DNA of 64,000 nucleotides from Sipunculus nudus. Its lineage: Eukaryota > Annelida > Sipuncula > Golfingiida > Sipunculidae. This document shows, in pieces, positions 50,349 to 60,419 of the stretch. The translations under genes and the position numbers were made by a program. The notes below the pieces were generated by a model. The model was not told the DNA's origin. It was given only the letters and a program-made list of their open reading frames with translations, and did no database searches. The stretch spans positions 33,729,558 to 33,793,557 of the forward strand of contig CM049310.1 of the NCBI GenBank assembly GCA_026874595.1. The letters are read 5' to 3'. Within the stretch, counting starts at the first letter, position 1. The number at the start of each line of letters is the position of its first letter.

Positions 50349-51043
50349 CTTGCAGCCACAAATGTCGCATTGGAGTGCCAGGCTGAGCACAGTATGTGGT
50401 TAATGAAGGTTTATGGGTGTATGCCAGTTCAAGTTCATGTTAAATATGGCTCCTAAATTACAACAGATCCAGCCAGCTGTATGAGTGATTCACCAGCCCC
50501 GGTGCTTTACAAACACGGCTTGGCCTTGTTGCGTCCAGAAGCTTTGACCAGACTGAGTCTTTGAAGTATTTGGCTGTAGATCATTAAGACTTGTGCATTA
50601 CGGGGACATTTTGTGCGAGATTTCACGGGCCCTCAAAAAGAGTTCCATAGGTCAGTTATTAGTTTAGGTGCACACTTTAGTTTTGTTCACTACTATTATA
50701 TTTGTGAAGACAAATTTATTTTAATTAGTGTTTTCCTAAAGTGTTACAGTTTATTATTTGACCTATTATGTCACGATGTGTTTTCTGTCAGATTTTGATG
50801 TTTGTCATGTCAAGTTTAAACGGAGCGTACAAAATTACAGGTGTTAGGTAGACAAAGTTCTAAAATTACATGGCAGGCTAATTCAATATTAATGGATTTA
50901 TTGGCAGTCTCGGTAAAACTGATGTAATATGCTCCGAGCTGATCTGTGACAATTTTGTGATAAAGAGGATTACGTGTACTGCAGGCAATGTTCACAAATC
51001 GTTCAAATTTCTAACATTAATCTTTTCCGGATGAGTAGAGTAG

Positions 51044-51825
51044 TATTAAAGGATTCTAATAATAACAGATCACGTATGCGTGACGAGCATAAATTTTGTT
51101 ATGGGGATATTAAAATCAGATTCTGTAACACTAAAAAAAATCAGTGTTTTTTGTTAACAAATAATTAAAATTTGTTCTTAAATCAATCCTAACATTATTA
51201 TTCACTAAATCAATACAATTACACAGTATAACAACAGTACAACAGCAAATCAGTACAGTTACACAGTATAATAAATAAAGTGTACAGTAACTGGATACCA
51301 CCACTGTCACAGCGACAACAAGTCCTTTAAAACGTATAATTCAGATGAACAGTTCACATAAATCTTCTCAGAGAATAATAGTCCAATTCAGTCACAAAAT
51401 CAATCTGTTGTAATCCAAAAGTGAAGTTCTGGTAGTGATCACAAAGTCAAACTGAAGACTATAAAAGCCGTTACAAATTTCGAAGAAGATCTATAACTGC
51501 TGCAATTATCGGAAAGGTCCACAAACTGACTCACACTCTTCCGTGTACGCTAGAATATTTCTCTCTCCTCTCCTGGGCTCTAATCACAGCCCCTTATTTA
51601 TAACTTTTCACCTCAAGCCGAGAACTTTCCATTTCACGAACAATCATAACAACAATACACACGCCCTATGCCTGAAAATTCCAAACTAAAACAAAGAACC
51701 CTGTGTTTCTACACTCCGCGAGAGTTTAGCAGGTGCGGTTATTTATAGGAGCGCACAGAGTTTGCGCTTGACACGAAACTGAATGCCTACAGACACGTAC
51801 CACAATAAAAGAGACACCTGTAACA
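51044..51825 (+). mobile_element. LTR-like element, full 3' end
   Basis: The only block B copy that keeps ACAATAAAAGAGACACCTGTAACA-type ending, including the poly(A) signal near 51803. The 5' end is diverged (TATTAAAGGATTCTAAT in place of TGTTACGGAATCTAAT). It is about 80 bp shorter than 13537-14395 because the GC-rich stretch at 14215-14335 is replaced by a shorter one. Confidence 0.65.
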
Positions 51826-51909
51826 AAGGATAATTTAGAATTGCACACTCTTGTAATTATAAACATTCTCCGGTCAGCGTTAAATGCGCATCAGTTGGAA
51901 ATAAGAAAT

Positions 51910-51950
51910 GGGGTGGGGGGGGGGGGGGGTGGGGGGAGTGGAGGGAAGGT
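51910..51950 (+). repeat. G-rich tract
   Basis: Long G runs with single T or A interruptions; could form a G-quadruplex. Similar runs stand at 1455-1468, 2657-2667, 4585-4600, 24231-24250 and 63735-63751. Confidence 0.85.
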
Positions 51951-53699
51951 AATATTGTAAAGATACTCGAGAAATAGAACTCACATGGTATAATATCTAG
52001 TCAGGCATTCAACAACTATCAGTACAAAGTAGAAAGTAAAAAGATTATCTCGCATGATTCGGAATGATAAAAAAACACTCCTAAAAATTTGGCCGTAGCA
52101 AGTTGCATTCATAAGGGGCAGGTCCTACAGAGACCAAATAGCAATCCTGTGGATTTAATTTAAAAAATTATTATGGCAATATCCACATTAAGATATATTT
52201 TATTTTAATCTATGAAAACCCTTAATTTTACGACAGCCTATCATATCATGCAACAATTCCATGAGAGAATGTCTTATCTGCTTCTATATGAGAGTACTTA
52301 GTCTAATGGAACGTTTCTTAAAATTAGAAGGTTGCTTAATATCGCCACTGGACCTTTTTGACTGTAGACGAACTGCAAAGGATATTAACAAAGACGTAGG
52401 AAGATTATTTTTTTGCGGGCGACATATGTCTAATGCCTTACAAACATGCAATCAAAACGTTAAAAAAATCGCAGTAACTTGCAAAAATGGCCAGTCTGAT
52501 TATAAACACGATCCGATCAGACAAAGTTGATGAAGTGCAATACAAACAAGAGGATAAAGGAGCTAGACATGCATTTACCACACCAAGACTCCTTTGGATA
52601 AACGAGAACATAACCCTAAAAAACAAAATATAAATTTCTAATACCAATGTATAATCAGTACTTTTGGTGAAGAAACTGGAAGACAAAACCGATGGCATTC
52701 CGCCTGAGCTGCGAATCTTTGTAAAAATATTTGAGACAGATCCTGAACATTGGATGGCCAGAAAAACTGACAAACTTGAAATAAACATTCTCTAAAAATG
52801 AAGGTCTCTGCCATGTTGGCGGTCCTTATGTTGGGTACTCCGCAACATGTGTTCACTTATTTGTTCATATTCCCAGGTTCATTGGTGCATACGTTACTAA
52901 CAAATGTTTGCACTTATTACCCGATATTAATATGTACATTGAGAATATTCCTGGAAGTCCTTCCTGGCTCCGAGTCATGAGCCGGACACACAACAATTCT
53001 TATCGATGCTTCATTGGCCCGTTCCGGTGCCCTGGAAATATCATGGGGCTGTGTTTACGATTACATGAGCTATGTTATGAACAAACATACACATACACAC
53101 AGACGAACAGGAATGTATACTTCAAACAGTAACAGCCCTTGTGAATAAAAATAACAGAAAAGAAAAGGCAATGGACAGTTCACACATAGAGAAGAGAGCA
53201 AAGCAACGAAGCACACTGGACTAGAATCCGCAAGGGAAACAAACACGAATAAGGCCCAAATTCCTAGAAGATCACAGTCTGATTGAGAAAAATCAAACTA
53301 ACATTGTGACATTCATAGGTTATGGTTTCAAGACTAAACCCGATGGATTACATTTGTGAAAACTTCTACTTCAGCTTGGAGCGAAGAGAACTCAATGAGT
53401 GGTAATTGATAGCTATTATTAAGGTTTGTTACGTCATCATTGAATCCGGAAGCCATATAAGATGATAAAAACCTAACAGAAAACAGGATGATGACATAGA
53501 AACGCTTGTTATTAAATTCTTCAAATGAATTTGTCATTCTCGATTATCTGCATTAATCATTATTGTTTATTTAATTCGTTTCCACTCATTGACATAAAAT
53601 GGAATAAAATTTTATATTTTGGTGCTGCTCATATCGAGATTTACAACTGCACGTTTTCATTTACAACCGCACAAATAAAGATCAGCTGCATGTAAGAAC

Positions 53700-54499
53700 G
53701 TACCTTGAAATATACCTACTAAGACCATTTATAAAGTATTACAAAAAAATCAGTTAAAATATATATATTTAAAAAGATAAGTCTTTAACATTTTCTGAAA
53801 TTTAAGAATGTTATGTGATCTCAGATGTGACCAGTGCCTAGAAAGTCCATTTCACAATATGAGAGATGAAGTTCTAAAAGATCTGTATAGATATGTAATA
53901 ATCCTTGATTTTGGCACTTTTAACTGTAGATAAGAGCATGTCGTCATTTAAAGGTATATGATAAAACCTTACGTTGCAACCTTTACAACCAAGCCCATCA
54001 GGACAGGCATTATGTGATCTCGTCCTTTGGTTTGTGTGATAATTCGGTCTGTTGTACCAGAATCTGTTAAATAACAAAAATTGAGGAAAGACGTGTTTAA
54101 TTTAATTGAAATAGATATGTGTGTGTATGTCTCAGCCCGTGGGGTCATATTCAACAGAAGCGCATAACCGGTTGACCAGAATCTGTTAAATAACAAAAAT
54201 TGGGTAAAGACGTGTTTCATTTAATTAGTTATGAAATAAAACCAAGAAATGACATCTGTTATACGAAACCAAACACACGCTCGGCATAAAACAAAACTGA
54301 GGAAAAAAATATATAAAACTGTACAAGACTATGACGGTTTCAAGTTCCTGCACTTATGTTTACAAGTACATGTGAGTTGATTTACATTTTAAATAATTAT
54401 GAAATATAAAAAAGAGAAATCCAACATAGAACGTGTTTTATTATAACATGATGCAACACATAACATATATGTATATATGTATAGATATATTTGGCCTGT
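53700..54499. other. Non-coding DNA with a 120-bp direct repeat
   Basis: Contains two copies of about 57 bp (54051-54108 and 54171-54228) sharing ACCAGAATCTGTTAAATAAC and AAAGACGTGTTT, spaced 120 bp apart. No gene is supported. Confidence 0.6.
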
Positions 54500-55880
54500 C
54501 TAGTTTTTAGCTCAGATGACTGTTAGTCATCTGAGCTATAGCGAACACTCTTTGTCCGTCGTCCGTCTGTCTGTCTGTCCGTCTGTCCGTCCGTCTGTCC
54601 CTTAACCAGGCACAAATCGTAACCGCTGCACACCTGAAATTAGGTCTCTGTTACCCATATCTTTTGAGCTATGGGGCCCCAAAATACCCTCCAGAATAGT
54701 CAAAAATTTCATACAAAAACTTCAATATCTCATTAACTACATCACTGATAGTCATGATTTTTGACATACATATTGATCATGAGATGTTCCTTCAGTTACT
54801 GCAGACTGGTGGCGCCACCTGTATTTTTCGATTTTTTAAATGATTTTTTTTTTCTCTATTTTTGAGACCTTTAAAAATCTGAGGGCACATCTGTTAACAG
54901 GGCACAAATCGTAAAGACTGGACCTAGAATCTTCATTCTTGACACAGTGAGAGACCTACGAAAAGTCTCCATGGAAACCTGAAATGAGGTCTCTGTTACC
55001 CATATCCTTTGAGCTGTGGGGCTTCTAATTACCCCCCAGAATAATGGAAAATTTGATAAAAAAACTGCAACATCTCAATAACTACAACACTGATGGTCAT
55101 GATTTTTGGCATACATATTGATCAAGAGGTGTTCCATCAGTTCCTGCAGACTGTGGCGCCATCTGTATTTTTTCAAATGTTTACAATTTTTTCCTCTTTT
55201 TTTGAGACCTTTAAGGATGTAGTTATCTGTCATCAGGGTACAAACCGTAACAGCTGGAGCTAGAGTCTTCATTCTTGTCATGCAAGGAGGCCAATGAAAA
55301 GTGTCTGTGGAAACCTGAATTTAGGTCTCTGTTACCCTTATCCTTCAAGCTATAGGACTCCGAAGTATCCCTCAGAATAATGGACAATTTGATACAAAAG
55401 CTGAAGTATTTGAACAACTAATGCAGAGATCACCATGATTCTTTGGATGGATATTTATTATGGAGTGTTTAATCAGTTTCTGCAGACTTGTGATGCCATC
55501 TTTATTTTATTCAATTTTTCGAATTTTTTTCTCTATTTTTGAGACCTTTAAGGATGCTGTCATATGTTAATGTGGCACAATTTGTAACAACAGGACCTAG
55601 AATATTCATTCTTGTTATGCAAGGAGGCCCATGAAATGTGTCTGTGGAAACCTGAAATTAGGTCACTGTTACCCATATCCTTCAAGCTATAGGACTCCGA
55701 AGTATCCCTCAGAATAATGGAAAATTTGATACAAAAGCTTAAGTATCTTAACTACTAATGCAGAGATCACCATTATTCTTTGCATAGATATTGACCATTA
55801 AGTGTTTCTACAGACTGATGGAGCCACCTGTATTTTTTTTAAAGTTTACGAATTTTTTCTATATTTTTGAGATATATAAA
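54500..55880 (-). mobile_element. Hairpin-ended element with four ~340-bp repeats
   Basis: A perfect 13-bp stem hairpin, TAGCTCAGATGAC / GTCATCTGAGCTA with loop TGTTA, lies at 54508-54538. CTAG is at 54500-54503. Read on the minus strand this is hairpin, AAAA, CTAG, resembling a Helitron 3' end, but the next base is A, not T, so the identity is open. A GTCCGTCT tract fills 54553-54600. Four repeats follow, marked by GGCGCCACCT or its variants at 54811, 55154, 55492 and 55820 (periods 343, 338 and 328), each with CCTGAAATTAGGTCTCTGTTACCCATAT. The right end is not defined. Confidence 0.6.
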
Positions 55881-58353
55881 TACAGACACAATCTCGGCCT
55901 GTTGGTTAATCTGTTTGATGCTTCAGTTGAATGGGTAAATACTACCATTCAGATGATAACATTTCCTTTTGCGAATCTCTTCCCAGTTAGCTGAGCGTCA
56001 TGACCCATGGGTCACTTGTTATGCACATCCTTTAACATCCAAAGCAAGGAATATAAGACTTATGCTGTGTCATGAAATCCCTTTGTTTCCTTTCAAATAC
56101 CGAATGAAGAAGAATAGAAGTATCAGTATTACACACTTCATACCATATTTACATCGAAGCAAGTTTTAAGTATTGTCTCTGTAAAGTGTGGCCTGCCAAG
56201 TACCCGTAATCCAGGGGGATTATTTCCGAGAATATTCACCGTTTTTTCCATAAGGATAACATTTTTCACACACCTATCGGGAATTCCTTCTGATAAAATG
56301 TCGTCTTTTTCAATATCTTTACTCATATTGGTGTCTGATTTGGGTGAATAATAGACATTTGGAGTCTAAAGCTAACTGGACTTAGTTTTGTATTTGATAT
56401 AAACAAATTGCCCCCGTGGGATGTGACTTCTCTTATGTCAATAGGGCCCCGTTCAATATCAATTGACTCTTGACGTGACTGTGACTGTTCATTGTCAAGC
56501 TTTCTTTATAGGTTGTGTTTATCTTTCACATTTCTTAGTATCTGCTTAATAAGAGCCACAGAAAGGCGTTAAGGAAGATGCAGGTTGATGCATAGTGGTT
56601 CTATCTTGAGGCAATAAATAAAGTATTGGAAAATTTTACAGTATAGATCCCGAAAGCAGGAAAGGACCATTTTAATTATAAAAAATATGACGAGCAATTA
56701 AAACTGAAAATCTAACGAGCAGTGTTATTGCTGAATGTAAGTATAAAATTCAAATAAAATATCTTTATAGATTTAAATCGAAAGTAGGTGACGATCAATA
56801 TGATTGGTTAAAAACAGACCTTTCTTTGAGTTTTTTGTTTTATACATGGTTTGCACAAATAGTTTTATAACAAATCTAGGCACTCTCCATGGCCCATGTG
56901 ATGGCGTTCGGTAGTCTCCAGAGACGTATACCTGTCGGCGGTGATCGAGATATAGCCTGTTAGCTATATATATTTGCATTTAAAATAACCGGATTATGTG
57001 TCTTTTCCTTAATATTAAAACATATGCTGAAGGTACAATATTATTACTCCCTTACCTCGGGCGGTATATTAATCACAAGAGGCATCAGAACAGGACACAA
57101 GGTTCATGTTTAAAAATACAAAAATATTAAGTTTAATTGTACAACTATTGGAACAGTTTAAGATATTGCCAGGGCGTACAGTTAAGTTTACCAAAAAATA
57201 AGATAATGCAGAGAGAGAGAGAGATTTTGAAACTTGGAATTCAGATTATGAGGTATATATTTCCTGAATATATTGAAACGAAATGAACAAACTAAATCAT
57301 ACCTTAAATTCTTGTTCTAGTTTGTAAATGCTTTCGCGTTTCTCATGTTTATTGTCAGCCTTTCCTTCCCAAAGATACAATTTCAAAAAGGATTAAATGT
57401 ATAATATTTACAGAAAATCTGCCTTTTCAAAGGACAAGAAAGAGATCGTGAGAGAATTATTTTCTGTCAAGGAAAGATGACTAGGCTGTGTTGTTACAAT
57501 TTAATTCAAATTTAACTAAATAAATAACTTGAGTAATATTATACAGTATAATTATATAAAAGAAACACGGGGCATTAATTGGTTCAGACCTATGGACATT
57601 AATATGACATGTGACACAAGATGTTATCATCATTTATTAGTCCGAAAGCAATTTTAATCTGCCTACAAACATTTTACCCCGTAATGGTGTGACAATAAAG
57701 GTTGTAACATTTATTCCTAGTTCCAAGTCACTGATTGAATGCTTTATAACTCGGTGCACCTTTCAAAGAATGAAATGGCTGAAAGTTAACTGTGTTTGGA
57801 AGTGCGGTCCTGCTTAGGTAATTTGACCGTGAAGGAGATAAATAAGGTTCAATAATATCAGTGTGTGTTTTAAGTAAGAATAATATAATAACAAAACCGA
57901 CATCTTTGAAATGTCGATATTACAAGAGCATTACTTCGGCGTATACCTACCATCAGCTAACTAAGACGAGGACCTGGAGACTAGGCATATCACGTGGCAG
58001 GACTCTGTGGTTTAAATCAGAGTATATTACGACGTTATTTAATGAATTATCGTAAACCAAAAAGTTCCTGAATAAAAGAAAATATTAAAATGCATAATAA
58101 ATTCGTTCTTTATACAAAGTTGAATGGAATTTGCCAGTTTGCATTTAGATTGTCTGCGTTACAAATTTGCTGGTGTTTTTTCGGCGTCATATTTGAGCCT
58201 GCCTTGATCCCCTACACTTGATTGGTTATAGTGTACTTGTTTTTCTGGCCTCTGGGATATCAGAGCAAAAATGAGTATAAAATAATAATTTGTGTTTTAT
58301 AAGTGACCCAAGCAGTTTCCTATTATGTGTGTTGCGATTATGGCCGAAGAACA
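55881..58353. other. Non-coding DNA, no recognisable gene
   Basis: AT-rich, with a short (GA)n tract at 57210-57223. Open frames are short and unlike known proteins. No repeat family recognised. Confidence 0.45.
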
Positions 58354-58719
58354 CTAAAGCCTTAAACTTAAGCATTTATCCATGATGGAAGACATATAAA
58401 CGAAACTAATATACAGTCTCGGCGTTTCTGCTTGGGTTAGTATATTGTTAAGTATTGTAAAAACCGTTTGATCTCTGTCCTGGAATATTTGAACCCTGGT
58501 CGTGTTAACGACAGTCTCGACAATAATTAACTCAACACCAGGGGGTTTACATATAAACATATATAACTTTGTTTCATACCATTTGCCTTTTTTTTTAAAA
58601 CAGACTGGCAGGGAGCCATGGTGAGTGCAGCTTCGGCAACATATTCCAATTATTATCTTACCAAAATTGTCAACAAAACTGTATTTGAGCGAGGCAACGC
58701 CTCCCCATAACAGATGCAT
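58354..58719 (-). other. 121-codon open frame, unassigned
   Basis: A minus-strand frame beginning MHLLWGGVASLKYSF, with several cysteines (ICCRSCTHH, PVCF, FICK). Base composition is slightly higher in G+C than its flanks. An internal TTTG|GTAAGA could be a splice donor 58 bases after the ATG, which would make most of the frame intronic. No family is recognised, so it is recorded but not called as a gene. Confidence 0.15.
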
Positions 58720-58930
58720 GACAGATCAGGTGTGCATGTGATCTTAATATTTATGGTCAGAAAACGCTAATAGAGAATAGCTGTTAGGACGTACATCCTA
58801 CAGAAAAATGGTTTCAGTGAAAGATGTCTAGTTATTCTTAGGTGTGATCCTTCAGACAACACGTTCAACTTTGTTTCGGGGTCTTCTTTTGAGCCAAGAT
58901 TAATCTATAGAAATGTATATTCCAGTCAAA

Positions 58931-59032
58931 GGCTAAAAGTGTATAGCACATTCATAAGCTAAAATGTATAAACAATCCACTGGATAAAATGTGTAACGCA
59001 TTGATAAGATGAAAATGTAAAGCACATTGATT
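58931..59032 (+). repeat. Short degenerate tandem repeat (~26 bp, four units)
   Basis: Units share (G)(C/A)TAAAA(G)TGTATA/GTAAAGCACATT; examples start at about 58931, 58958, 58984 and 59008. A C-run of about 13 follows at 59096-59108. Confidence 0.55.
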
Positions 59033-59109
59033 GAATAATATTTTAGGCAAACCAAAGTTTAAAAACTCAAAATATGTGAGGGAGGCTTTGGTTAACCCCC
59101 CCCCCCCCG

Positions 59110-60125
59110 TACATGTACGCCTAATCCATTCTTTGTAAGTTGTGGGCATTAAAGGCATTTGTCACTCGTTGTAAATGGTATAACCCCATCCCCCCACTCC
59201 TGAAAATCCCGGATCCATATCTGCTTTTTATAATTCAGTTACTCTGTCTGAACACAATATGGTGAAGTGTTCTGCTTCCTATTTTACCGCCTCCAAATTA
59301 CATTTATATCCATCATAAAGAGAAGTCTTCTTATCAAAGCTTATCAAGGGGACTCTTATAAACTGATGAAAACACGATTGTGTGAAAAAGGTTTAAAAGG
59401 AAAGATACTCCATCTGAGGTTTATATATAGTATATTGTAGGCGGTGTTTTTATTCTAGGCTACACAACGAAAGCCTTGACTGAGTGGGACACGACTTCTA
59501 ACCATGGTTCTTATGATTCACATCTCTTCCATTAACAGTCGTGGGAGACTGGGTCGTGCAGTCCACAAAGATAAGAAGGTTCTTTTAGTGTTTAAATGAA
59601 TAATTTTGAGTTAAATTTTTTTTGCACGTTTAACTTCACAACAAAATAAAACTTAATAAATTTGACCAAAAGAAATCGATTGAATTATTTAAAAGGGCAC
59701 ATTAATTATTAATATTTCTTTTGTAACTACAGGGAATCTCATGACTCTCAACACAGGAAGCACATATCATTACCTTACTTAGGTATACCCATATATCCAA
59801 GCGTGTTTATTTTTTTCATGTGTTAGATTTTATTTTCTAAAATGATCATTTTCATGTTCTATTGTGGATAGCAGGGTATTCAGGCAGGGTATAAATATAT
59901 ATGAGTTTCTATTTCAGGTTATATATTTTGCCCTGTGGACATTCTCTCCGATTATTTCCTTAAAAATACGCGGGCGAGTAAATGATACCAAATGGTTTAT
60001 TTTTCAGTTTTATTTTTAAATATACCTTTATTTTTTACGTATTTCATTTACAGATATATATTCAGATATTCATATTCCACATTTCGCATAATGGGACGTA
60101 TCTATTCACATTTCTCATTTCGTAA
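59110..60125. other. Non-coding DNA, no recognisable gene
   Basis: AT-rich with no supported frame, repeat or RNA gene. Confidence 0.45.
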
Positions 60126-60137
60126 ACATATTTATAA

Positions 60138-60190
60138 ATACATACATACACACATATGCATACACACATACATACATACACACGCATACA
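60138..60190. repeat. (CATA)n/(CA)n microsatellite
   Basis: Interrupted CATACATA and CACA repeats. Confidence 0.75.
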
Positions 60191-60419
60191 AACATTCATT
60201 TTTCGTTTTTCATTTACATGTATATATTTATCTACGTGCTCGTCCTGAAATATCTTATTCCCTTTCCTTTATTTCACACAAAACTACTTGGTAAGGCTAC
60301 TTTCACAATCAAAGAGGTATTTAATATCCACTCCTTCACAATACTTAAATCTGCTGATACATTTTTTGCAAGCAAGAAGGATTTATTCACAATATTTTAT
60401 TGCTCAGTCGATAGTGCGT

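Larger units (their letters stand above)
45871..51790 (+). repeat. Tandem triplication, unit 3
   Basis: The longest unit. It carries a private 207-bp MITE at 50142-50348 and a private ~40-bp insertion at about 48081-48121 made of two ~20-bp repeats (AATAGAACCAAATGTTCCAA type). It lacks one 24-bp repeat of the ATTAAATATG type present at 42080-42125 and 36405-36450. Only this unit runs on into the true 3' end of the LTR-like element. Confidence 0.9.
32165..53695 (+). repeat. Segmental duplication, block B (expanded)
   Basis: Collinear with block A (23770-31490) but 21.5 kb long. The excess is accounted for by a 4.7-kb TIR-bounded insert, two extra copies of a 5.7-kb internal unit and a 0.78-kb LTR-like element; without them about 4.6 kb remains, against 4.3 kb for block A after removing its own insertions. 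The homology resumes after the third internal unit at about 52285 and runs to 53695 (CGCACAAATAAAGATCAGCTGCATG, matched at about 31465-31490). Confidence 0.8.
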
